Shown here: one piece after another, positions 7,034 to 13,216 of the stretch
Position numbering within the stretch: the stretch's first letter is position 1
Layout: the number at the start of each line of letters is the position of its first letter
Position numbers and translations under genes: made by a program
NCBI GenBank assembly: GCA_037441725.1
Contig: JBBIRT010000088.1
Location: forward strand, 1 to 13,216
Direction of reading: 5' to 3'
From: JBBIRT01 sp037441725
Lineage (GTDB): Bacteria > Desulfobacterota > BSN033 > UBA1163
DNA: 13,216 bases
Notes under the pieces: generated by a model
What the model was told of the DNA's origin: nothing
Database searches by the model: none
The model's input: only the letters and a program-made list of their open reading frames with translations

Positions 7034-7536
7034 TGGTCATCTTTTTACTCACCCTTCAGAGCACTCTGATCTCCCTTTATCCAATTCAAAAGGTAAGGCC
7101 TGATCTTCTCTTCATCATGACCTTTTATCTGGCCTTCTTATTTCGACCGATCCTGGGAGGCATCTTGGCCTTCCTATTGGGATATTTAGTGGATCTTTTT
7201 TCTGGGAATCCTTTTGGCTTTTACACCCTCTCCAGACCCTTAATCTTCTTTGCCGGTCAATTCTTTAAAGAAAGATTCTATCTGGAGGGATTTCCTTTTC
7301 AGTTCCTCTTCTCATTTCTTTTTAGCCTCTTAGAGGGAATCCTCATCTTAATTCTCATGAAGACCTTCCAGGCCTTCCCTCATGGAGATCATTCTTTTAG
7401 GTTAATCCTGACCCTATCCCCTCAATCTTTTTTCACTGGACTTGCTACCCCACCCCTCTTCATTTTATTTCAAAGGGTGATCACAATATGGGACCCTAAT
7501 CCAGAGAAGGGAGTCATGGAGGGGATGGGATCATGA
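7033..7536 (+). CDS. mreD: Rod-shape-determining membrane protein MreD
   Basis: This 167-aa, strongly hydrophobic protein has about five membrane helices. The region KVRPDLLFIMTFYLAFLF followed by GGILAFLLGYLVDLFSGNPFG is the recognisable MreD signature (Pro-Asp before a helix, then G-hydrophobic-GYLVDLFSG). MreD acts in the inner membrane and balances MreC activation of PBP2. The ATG at 7033 sits in TGATG and shares a base with the mreC stop. A TTG one codon earlier is in frame but less likely. The gene ends in ATGA, a 4-bp overlap with the PBP2 gene. Confidence 0.93.
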   Translation: MVIFLLTLQSTLISLYPIQKVRPDLLFIMTFYLAFLFRPILGGILAFLLGYLVDLFSGNPFGFYTLSRPLIFFAGQFFKERFYLEGFPFQFLFSFLFSLLEGILILILMKTFQAFPHGDHSFRLILTLSPQSFFTGLATPPLFILFQRVITIWDPNPEKGVMEGMGS

Positions 7537-9407
7537 TGGAATTAAACGCACAGAAGATGGAAGATCTAAGGGGAAAGTATAAATTCCTTGTGGTCTTCGT
7601 CTGTTTGGCCTTTCTATTTCTCTTCATTCGTCTCTGGTTCCTTCAGGTGATCAAAGGAAGTGAACTGAGACGGATGTCTGAGAATAATTGTATTCGGCTC
7701 AGAGAGAACCCAGCTGATCGGGGGATGATCTTTGATCGAAAAGGACGGATTCTGGCCCATAATCGTCCTTCCTTTGATGTCTTCATCGTTCCTGAAGATT
7801 TAAAAGAGAATCCTGAGGTCATTGCCAGGATCGGAGAGATTTTGGCGATGGACCTTGATGAGATTAAAACGAAGATAAGGGAACAGAAGCAGAGACCTCC
7901 TTTCAAACCGGTAAGAATAAAGACAGATATTAGTTGGAAGGAATTGGCCATTCTTGAATCGAATCGTGTCCATCTCCCCGGGCTCATCGTAGAAGTACGG
8001 CCAAAGAGGGCATATGATTATGGAGAACTGGCTTCCCATCTCATTGGTTATTTAGGGGAGATCGATGAGAATGAATTGAGACAACCCAGAGAGAATCCCT
8101 ATCGAATGGGAGCAATGATTGGAAAATATGGAGTAGAATGTCGATGGGAAGAGGATCTTCGAGGAATCGATGGAGGGCAGCAGATTGAAGTCGATGCCTT
8201 GGGTAGGGAGATCAGACCCCTTGGAGTCGTTGACCCCTTTCCGGGGAAAAATCTTTTCCTTACCATTGATTTAGATCTCCAGCAGATGGCTGAGGAGGCC
8301 TTCAAGGATAAGAACGGCGCCCTTATTGCTATGGAGTTAAAGACCGGGCGTATCTTAGCTATGGTAAGTAAACCTGCTTTTGAACCTAATATCTTTGCAA
8401 GAACTATTTCGCCAGAGGAATGGAGGTCCCTCTTAGAGAACCCCTATCATCCCCTTCAAAATAAGGGAATTCAAGGCCAATATCCTGCTGGGTCAGTTTT
8501 TAAAATTATCACAGCCATAGCAGGGTTGGAATCAGGAGCGATTACCCCGGAGACGAAATTTACCTGCACGGGAACATTTCCCTATGGAAATAGAAATTTC
8601 CGGTGCTGGAAAGAGGGGGGGCATGGCACCCTAAGTCTTCATCGGGCTATCGTTGAATCCTGTGATATTTTCTTCTATCAATTGGGATTAAAGGTTGGAG
8701 TGGATTTGATCGCCCGGTATGCTGATGAGTTTGGTCTTGGAAAGACCACAGGGATTTCATTACCCCATGAGAAGCCAGGAGTCCTTCCCTCCAGCTCTTG
8801 GAAAAAGAAGCGATTCGGAATCCCCTGGTATAGCGGAGAAACCCTTTCCTTCTCTGTGGGTCAAGGATATCTGAATGTGACTCCCCTTCAACAATTGATG
8901 CTCATCTCTGGAGTGGCTAATGGTGGAAGATTCTACCTTCCTCAGGTCGTTGAAAGAGTTGAAGATGTCTATGGAAGAAAAGTAAAGGAGTATCCTCCAG
9001 TAGAGTTAAGGAGGGCCAATGTTTCCCAGAGAAGTCTCCAGATCATTCAAGAAGCCCTAAGAGGAGCAGTCAATGATCCTCGTGGGACAGGTTGGAGCTG
9101 TGCCTTGAAAGATGTCCAGGTAGCAGGCAAGACAGGGACTGCTCAGGTGGTTCGAATGCCAGAGAATTTTAAGAAAGGAGATATGGATCGGATGCCTCAA
9201 AGATTGAGGGACCATGCCTGGTTTGTCGCCTATGCTCCCTTTGAGGATCCTCAAATCTCCATCGTTGTTTTTGTTGAGCACGGAGGGTTTGGAGCCTCTG
9301 CCGCTGCCCCGATCGCCAAAAAAGTGATTGAAAAATATTTTCAACTCAATGCGTTGACTCCCTTTGATCAGATAGCAAAATCAAGGGTATCTCAGAATGC
9401 AGATTGA
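7533..9407 (+). CDS. mrdA: Penicillin-binding protein 2 (elongasome DD-transpeptidase)
   Basis: This 624-aa class B PBP has an N-terminal membrane anchor at about 17-37, a pedestal/dimerisation domain (about 55-230, with NPADRGMIFDRKGR and IGYLGEI) and a transpeptidase domain from about 260. Catalytic motifs are SVFK (nucleophile Ser321, Lys324), SCD at 376-378 (SxN position, the PBP2-typical SxD form) and KTGT at 533-536. It cross-links new peptidoglycan during side-wall growth with RodA as its glycosyltransferase partner. Cys345, Cys358, His364 and Cys377 lie around the SxD motif in the arrangement of the zinc site described for Acinetobacter PBP2. The gene overlaps mreD by 4 bp and rodA by 11 bp. 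Either of two adjacent ATGs could start it; the first was used. Confidence 0.96.
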   Translation: MMELNAQKMEDLRGKYKFLVVFVCLAFLFLFIRLWFLQVIKGSELRRMSENNCIRLRENPADRGMIFDRKGRILAHNRPSFDVFIVPEDLKENPEVIARIGEILAMDLDEIKTKIREQKQRPPFKPVRIKTDISWKELAILESNRVHLPGLIVEVRPKRAYDYGELASHLIGYLGEIDENELRQPRENPYRMGAMIGKYGVECRWEEDLRGIDGGQQIEVDALGREIRPLGVVDPFPGKNLFLTIDLDLQQMAEEAFKDKNGALIAMELKTGRILAMVSKPAFEPNIFARTISPEEWRSLLENPYHPLQNKGIQGQYPAGSVFKIITAIAGLESGAITPETKFTCTGTFPYGNRNFRCWKEGGHGTLSLHRAIVESCDIFFYQLGLKVGVDLIARYADEFGLGKTTGISLPHEKPGVLPSSSWKKKRFGIPWYSGETLSFSVGQGYLNVTPLQQLMLISGVANGGRFYLPQVVERVEDVYGRKVKEYPPVELRRANVSQRSLQIIQEALRGAVNDPRGTGWSCALKDVQVAGKTGTAQVVRMPENFKKGDMDRMPQRLRDHAWFVAYAPFEDPQISIVVFVEHGGFGASAAAPIAKKVIEKYFQLNALTPFDQIAKSRVSQNAD

Positions 9408-10497
9408 TCGACGTCTTCTCATCCATTTTGACTGGACCCTATTTGGACTTATTCTGGTTATAACGGGCATTGGCATTCTCAATCTCTATAGTGCCACAGC
9501 CATGATCGAAGGGTCGGGGACTCCTTATTACCTCAAACAGATATTTTGGTTGCTCATTGGAGTATTTGTGATGGTGGTGATTGCCTTCCTCGAATACCGA
9601 TTTTTCTTAGATATCGCCTATATCATTTATGGGATTACCTTCATCCTATTGATAGCGGTTTTGGCTTATGGGATGGTCACTTCAGGAGCCCAGCGGTGGA
9701 TTCGAATTGGATCCCTCTCCTTTCAACCTTCCGAGTTTGTTAAAATCTCGCTTATCTTAACATTGGCAAAATTTTTTCATCATCCCCCTCAACCTGATGG
9801 ATATACTTTGAAGCAGCTTTTCATCCCTTTTCTCTTTCTTCTTCTCCCAATGGTTTTGATCCTTAAACAACCCGATCTTGGAACGGCGATCATTCTTCTC
9901 CTGGTTTTCTTCTCCGTTTTGATCTTTGTCAAGGTTCGTTGGTCTACCTTACTCACCATTGGATTGGCCGGGGGAGGAGCCATACCCCTCCTCTGGCATT
10001 TCTTAAAGGAATATCAGAAGAAGCGAATTATCACCTTCTTTAACCCAGATTTAGACCCGTTAGGGGCGGGGTATCATCTCATTCAATCGAAGATTGCTAT
10101 TGGATCAGGTGGAATTTTTGGAAAGGGCTTTTTGAAAGGGACCCAATGCAAGTTAGGCTTTCTCCCTGAACAGCAAACAGACTTTATCTTTTCAGCATTG
10201 GGGGAGGAATGGGGATTGATCGGTTCTCTTGTCGTCATAAGCCTTTATTTTGCTTTGGTCCTGTGGGGGCTTCGTATTTCAGTCCAAGCAAAGGATCGCT
10301 TCAGTGCCATTCTCGCCTTTGGTGTGGTGGCTATGTTTTTTTGGCACGTCTTTATCAATATTGGAATGGTGCTTGGAATAATGCCTGTGGTAGGCATTCC
10401 CCTCCCGTTTCTCAGTTATGGTGGATCTTTTATCCTCTCCACTCTCATTGGAATGGGTCTTCTCATGAATGTAAGTATGAGAAGATATCTCTTTTAG
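9397..10497 (+). CDS. rodA: Peptidoglycan glycosyltransferase RodA (SEDS family)
   Basis: This 366-aa polytopic SEDS protein polymerises lipid II into glycan strands with PBP2. Family motifs are ILNLYSAT (27-34), SGAQRWIRIGSLSFQPSE (96-113), KQPDLGTA (157-164), FLPEQQTDFIFSALGEEWGLIG (255-276) with the catalytic Asp262, and PLPFLSYGGS (335-344). Asp262 matches the numbering of the essential RodA aspartate in E. coli. About ten membrane helices are visible. The ATG at 9397 lies inside the last codons of mrdA, so it is the last gene of a translationally coupled elongasome operon. It ends with TAG, 57 bp before the convergent ssb stop. Confidence 0.96.
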   Translation: MQIDRRLLIHFDWTLFGLILVITGIGILNLYSATAMIEGSGTPYYLKQIFWLLIGVFVMVVIAFLEYRFFLDIAYIIYGITFILLIAVLAYGMVTSGAQRWIRIGSLSFQPSEFVKISLILTLAKFFHHPPQPDGYTLKQLFIPFLFLLLPMVLILKQPDLGTAIILLLVFFSVLIFVKVRWSTLLTIGLAGGGAIPLLWHFLKEYQKKRIITFFNPDLDPLGAGYHLIQSKIAIGSGGIFGKGFLKGTQCKLGFLPEQQTDFIFSALGEEWGLIGSLVVISLYFALVLWGLRISVQAKDRFSAILAFGVVAMFFWHVFINIGMVLGIMPVVGIPLPFLSYGGSFILSTLIGMGLLMNVSMRRYLF

Positions 10498-10554
10498 TGG
10501 AGTGGACAAGTGATGGAATCTGGTCCTTTTCTATTGGGGGTTGAGAAAGGAGAT

Positions 10555-10962
10555 TCAAAAAGGAGGCTCCTCCTCAGACCCTGGAGGGAATTCCTGACTC
10601 ACATCCACATCAGAGACTTCCGCAGGGACTCCGGGAGCCCCTAACATCTGCATTCGAGTGGCCACAATCTCGGTCGTCGTCCTCTTGTTCCCATCCTTAT
10701 CTTCCCAGGTTCGAGTTCGGAGCCGACCTTCAATATAAACCTGTTTCCCTTTGCTTAAATACTCCCCACAGATTTCGGCCAATCTCCCAAAAGTAACAAT
10801 CCGATGCCATTCCGTGACCGTGGTCTTTTCTCCTGACCGACTCACCCGATTTTCACTTGTGGCCATACGAAAATTGGCTACGGTGGTGCCATTACTTAAA
10901 TATTTAACTTCAGGGTTTGCACCCAGATTTCCAATAAGAATCACCTTATTGACACCAGCCAT
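10555..10962 (-). CDS. ssb: Single-stranded DNA-binding protein
   Basis: This 135-aa SSB has an OB fold that begins GVNKVILIGNLGANPEVKY, continues through WHRIVTFGRLAEICGEYLSKGKQVYIEGRL, and ends at about residue 100. A short linker (about 101-128) leads to the acidic tip EEEPPF, equivalent to the DDxPF tail that recruits repair and replication partners. It coats single-stranded DNA, usually as a tetramer. The ATG at 10962 was chosen because AGAGGAGG lies 8-9 nt before it and the product then starts with the conserved MAGVNKVIL. An upstream in-frame ATG at 11004 would add 14 unrelated residues. No ribosomal protein genes flank it. Confidence 0.96.
   Translation of the reverse strand: MAGVNKVILIGNLGANPEVKYLSNGTTVANFRMATSENRVSRSGEKTTVTEWHRIVTFGRLAEICGEYLSKGKQVYIEGRLRTRTWEDKDGNKRTTTEIVATRMQMLGAPGVPAEVSDVDVSQEFPPGSEEEPPF
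10557..10574 (-). terminator. Possible intrinsic terminator inside the ssb 3' end
   Basis: Read on the minus strand, AGGAGG and CCTCCT are complementary and are followed at once by a run of five T, which runs into the ssb TGA. The two arms are only two bases apart, so the usable stem is about five pairs (AGGAG/CTCCT) with a four-base loop. The sequence also encodes the Glu-Glu-Pro-Pro-Phe tail, so base composition may be set by protein need alone. Confidence 0.35.
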
Positions 10963-11079
10963 AAACTTTCCCTCCTCTAAAAGGATGGATCCAATAGGAT
11001 TCATTCCAGATGGATCATTGTCATTTACAACTTATCATGTCTAAGGTCTCTTTTCAAGAAGATATTACTCGTTTTGATG

Positions 11080-11141
11080 ATGCCTCACCTATTCGGGGAA
11101 TTAAGCAGGGATCTCAATGAGTCAACAGGAGAGTGAGGCAT
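11080..11141. other. Inverted repeat in the ssb / thioredoxin intergenic region
   Basis: The 287-bp gap between ssb and the thioredoxin-like gene (10963-11249) holds no recognisable gene. Its clearest structure is ATGCCTCAC (11080-11088) and GTGAGGCAT (11133-11141), perfect 9-bp arms 44 nt apart. A TTGACG at 11191-11196 resembles a -35 box for the thioredoxin gene, but no -10 box stands at normal spacing. Small frames at 11010-11120 and 11117-11176 overlap as ATGA but lack strong ribosome-binding sites. Confidence 0.35.
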
Positions 11142-11249
11142 TCCTCGGTTTGAACTCGCTTTTGAGCCATCAGTAAAAGGCCTTACAGGGTTGACGGAGG
11201 AAGGAAATTATATTAGTCTTTTATTGAGTCCCAATTCAAGAATGATAAG

Positions 11250-11816
11250 ATGAAAAGAATTTTTCTATCTTTCGTTAACTTAGAGATCATCCTGGGACTT
11301 ATCTTCTGGATTCAAACGGTGAGGTCTGCTTCGTTCTCCCCCCATGAAGGAGATTCCTGCGATTCGTTTGGCGTTCAGAGATTTCAGGAAAGAAAGGAGG
11401 CCCCTGTTTTTACTCTCCAGACCTTGGAGGGGAAACCCATTTGTTTGAGCGATTTGAAGGGGATCCCTGTCCTGATCACCTTTTGGGCTACATGGTGTGC
11501 TTCTTGTAAAGAAGATCTCCCCTTGCTGGAAAAATTCTCCGTTGGAAAGCGGGACCAATTGGCTTTTCTCCTCATTACCATTGATGGAGAAAGAAAGAAG
11601 GCCGCTCAAAAAATCATTGAAAGAAATCAAATTACCCTTCCTGTCCTTTTACTTTACAAAGAGAAGGTGATGGACCAATACGGGGTGAGAGGCTGGGTTC
11701 CCCAGACCTTTCTGGTTGACCGAGAAGGGATGCTGGTGGGGAAGATTGTTGGGCAGAGGGATTGGTCTTCCCCAGAGGCTTGGTCATGTCTTAAAAATCT
11801 CTTAGAACTTCATTGA
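11250..11816 (+). CDS. Exported TlpA/ResA-like thiol-disulfide oxidoreductase
   Basis: This 188-aa protein has a basic start and hydrophobic stretch (about 4-22) that could be a signal peptide cut near residue 27 or a membrane anchor. A thioredoxin fold follows: entry segment EAPVFTLQTLEGKPICLSDLKG (50-71), active site FWATWCASC with Cys83 and Cys86, and the cis-proline region GWVPQTFLVD with Pro151. The WATWC pattern and the insert before the second half are typical of TlpA/ResA proteins, which reduce disulfides in the periplasm, often for cytochrome c maturation. Extra cysteines (37, 65, 180) are unusual in number. No cytochrome gene is adjacent, so the substrate is unknown. The ribosome-binding site is weak. 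The stop lies inside the -35 box of the lon promoter. Confidence 0.9.
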   Translation: MKRIFLSFVNLEIILGLIFWIQTVRSASFSPHEGDSCDSFGVQRFQERKEAPVFTLQTLEGKPICLSDLKGIPVLITFWATWCASCKEDLPLLEKFSVGKRDQLAFLLITIDGERKKAAQKIIERNQITLPVLLLYKEKVMDQYGVRGWVPQTFLVDREGMLVGKIVGQRDWSSPEAWSCLKNLLELH

Positions 11817-11841
11817 AAAAGGCGAACATTTCCCTTATAAT
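11813..11841 (+). promoter_or_regulatory. Strong sigma-70-type promoter for lon
   Basis: TTGAAA (11813-11818, 5/6 to consensus) and TATAAT (11836-11841, 6/6) are separated by exactly 17 bp, the best promoter match in the window. Transcription would start near 11848, so lon has its own promoter and a leader of about 174 nt. The -35 box contains the stop codon of the preceding gene. No CIRCE heat-shock operator is present. Confidence 0.7.
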
Positions 11842-11847
11842 AATTCC

Positions 11848-12021
11848 GGTTTCTCAATGGTTTATCCTATCAAAAAGGCCTGGTGACTGAAGCAGGAATA
11901 AGTTCATTCTCCCTTTGAGCGAACCGGTGGTCGAACCTAATCGACATGGGGCTGAAAGCCCTGGACAAACCATCTCGTTAGAAAGTCGAAGGCCTTCTAA
12001 TGGAGACGACTGGAGTGGTCA
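11848..12021 (+). ncRNA. Structured 5' leader of lon, possible cis-regulatory RNA
   Basis: Downstream of the predicted start, three hairpins follow in close order. H1 has arms GTCGA/TCGAC (11930-11934/11941-11945, 6-nt loop). H2 has GGGCT/AGCCC (11949-11953/11957-11961, GAA loop). H3 has TTAGAA/TTCTAA (11978-11983/11995-12000), extended by TCTC/GAGA (11973-11976/12003-12006). A fourth weak stem, GACT/GGTC (12008-12011/12017-12020), would place the lon ribosome-binding sequence GGAG in its loop. The leader does not match any riboswitch class I can recall. Structure is seen only as base complementarity in one sequence; regulation is inferred. Confidence 0.45.
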
Positions 12022-13216
12022 GTGAAATATTTCTATAAATCAGAGAGTATCCCTATTCCACAAAGACTTCTCTTCATCCCTCTGAGGGAGACGGTCATAT
12101 TTCCTTATGTCATTGCGCCTCTCTTTTTTCAGTCGGATGAAGCGCTCAACCTTTTAAATAAGGTTTTATTGGAAAATAACCTCATTGGATGTGTAGGCCT
12201 CCGTGATCCATCTCTCAAAGATCCTCAGCCCAAAGACTTACTCTCTGTCGGCACGGTCTGTAAAATTCTTCAGCTGGTTAAATTGCCGAATAAAGGGGTG
12301 AAGATTTTAGTCGAGGGGCTTTCAAGAGTTTTTCTCCATAATATCCTGAGGGAGGCTCCTTATTTCAAAGCCGATGTCAATGAAATTAATGAATCACAGG
12401 AGAAGACGGTCCTCTCTGAAACACTGGTCCAAAGTATCGGAACACTTTTCAAAATATCCCTCTCTACGGGAAAACCCCTTTCGGAAGAGGTATTGAAGAC
12501 TCTTGATAAAATCGATCACCCAGGCCGGCTTGCGGATTTGATTGCCATTACCCTCCATCTGGGACTGAAGGAACAGCAAGAGATTTTCGAAATCATTGAT
12601 CCCTTAGAACGTTTAAAAAAAGTTTTCCATTACTTCAATCGGGAGATCCAGTCCTCACCCACTCGACCTCATCCCTTGCTTCATCCTGGAAAGGAAACAG
12701 GAAAATTTTCAAAAGATGCTTCCCCGCGTCCATCCACGAGAGGGCAGAAGGAAGCTCCAGATGAGGATCCCTATTTGGCTGAGATCCATGAGTTGAAAGA
12801 AAAGATCCAAAATGCAGGCATGCCATCCAAGGTAGAGGAAATCGCTTATAAAGAGATCAATCGTTTGGAGCGGATGAATCCCATCTCTGCAGAATATACC
12901 GTTTCCAGAACTTACCTCGACTACCTCATTACCATGCCCTGGAATAAAAAAACCATAGATAACCTCGATCTCCAACGGGCTCAAACCATTCTCAATGAAG
13001 ATCATTATGATCTTGAAAAAGTAAAAGAAAGGATCTTAGAGTTCTTAGCAGTGAGAAAATTTAAGGATCCCATGAAAGGGCCGATCCTCTGCTTTGTCGG
13101 TCCTCCAGGAGTTGGGTAGACCTCACTGGGCAGATCGATTGCTCGGGCGTTGGAAAGAAAGTTTATCAGAATTTCCTTAGGAGTATTGAGGGATGAGGCT
13201 GAGATTCGGGGGCATC
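12022..13216 (+). pseudogene. lon: Lon ATP-dependent protease, interrupted by in-frame TAG at the P-loop lysine; runs off window
   Basis: The product matches Lon (endopeptidase La). The N-terminal substrate-binding domain spans about 13-205 (LLFIPLRETVIFP; VGTVCKILQLVKLPNKGVKILVEGL), and the helical part before the ATPase spans about 252-345 (EEIAYKEINRLERMNPISAEYTVSRTYLDYLITMPWNKK). The Walker A begins GPPGVG at 360-365. The next codon, where lysine is essential, is TAG (13117-13119). The frame then continues TSLGRSIARAL and on to RDEAEIRGH at the window edge, clearly Lon. The usual linker with QREYYLREQ is missing and replaced at about 211-248 by a Pro/Ser/Arg-rich stretch. SLGG reads SLGV. 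The start is GTG at 12022 with GGAG six bases before it. Without readthrough or correction the product is an ATPase-less, protease-less N-terminal fragment of 365 aa. A base-calling error is possible. Confidence 0.85.

Noticed and set aside
10963..11004. Earlier ATG for SSB adding 14 residues
   Set aside because: The conserved SSB N-terminus starts at 10962, just after AGAGGAGG.
11144..11157. tRNA T-arm-like GGTTTGAACTC sequence
   Set aside because: No matching acceptor, D or anticodon arms can be formed around it.
11856..12015. Minus-strand reading frame of about 50 codons opposite the lon leader, and a plus-strand frame ending in GTGA at the lon start
   Set aside because: Neither has a ribosome-binding site or recognisable motif; the openness fits a structured RNA region by chance.
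11817..12021. CIRCE/HrcA heat-shock operator or ROSE-type element before lon
   Set aside because: No TTAGCACTC-N9-GAGTGCTAA repeat is present, and no anti-SD U-rich ROSE motif is seen next to the start.
13117..13119. Genome-wide TAG reassignment or pyrrolysine insertion
   Set aside because: TAG is used as the normal terminator of polX, panB and rodA in the same window, and no downstream insertion element can be judged from the 97 bases left.
1..13216. CRISPR array, insertion sequence, prophage or integron signals
   Set aside because: No repeated spacer pattern, transposase, integrase or terminal repeats were seen on either strand.

Overview
The window reads as ordinary bacterial chromosome at moderate GC (mid-40s percent by eye), with tightly packed genes and no mobile element, rRNA or tRNA that I can find. 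The gene set (PHP-type PolX, an mreBCD-pbp2-rodA elongasome operon, a 30-residue AURKAIP1/COX24-type protein, a stand-alone RAM-domain protein, Lon, and a sigma-54-like promoter) fits a deltaproteobacterial (Desulfobacterota-type) genome or a related Gram-negative lineage. That placement is an inference from gene content, not a phylogenetic result.

Layout. (1) 1-2584, plus strand: a gene cut by the left edge, encoding a winged-helix-like region plus a PD-(D/E)XK nuclease-like domain, overlaps polX by 11 bp and looks like a DNA-repair pair. (2) 2598-4804, minus strand: read in transcription order, panB, then a stand-alone Lrp/AsnC ligand-binding (RAM) protein with its own promoter, a 30-aa basic AURKAIP1/COX24-type protein, and an M50 (site-2) membrane metalloprotease. 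(3) 4805-5086: a divergent regulatory region holding a panB -10 box and, facing mreB, a sigma-54-type -24/-12 element, a sigma-70-type promoter and three palindromes. (4) 5087-10497, plus strand: mreB, mreC, mreD, mrdA (PBP2) and rodA, nearly all overlapping or a few bases apart. These make the cell-wall elongation machine: MreB filaments, the MreC/MreD scaffold, RodA glycosyltransferase and PBP2 transpeptidase. (5) 10555-10962, minus strand: ssb, with a possible terminator built into its acidic-tail codons. (6) 11250-11816, plus strand: an exported TlpA/ResA-like thioredoxin. (7) 11813-13216, plus strand: lon, with a strong promoter, a roughly 170-nt leader containing three or more hairpins, and a reading frame that breaks at the ATPase P-loop.

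The most unusual part is the lon end. The codon for the Walker A lysine is TAG, with clear Lon sequence continuing in the same frame to the window edge. Upstream of it, the usual linker helix of Lon is replaced by a Pro/Ser-rich stretch, and downstream the conserved SLGG motif reads SLGV. The locus is either a decaying or specialised lon copy, or contains sequence errors. Other points of interest are the structured lon leader, the sigma-54-like promoter before mreB, the nuclease-like gene coupled to polX, and a Cys3-His zinc-site candidate in PBP2. I found no clear undescribed multi-gene system.
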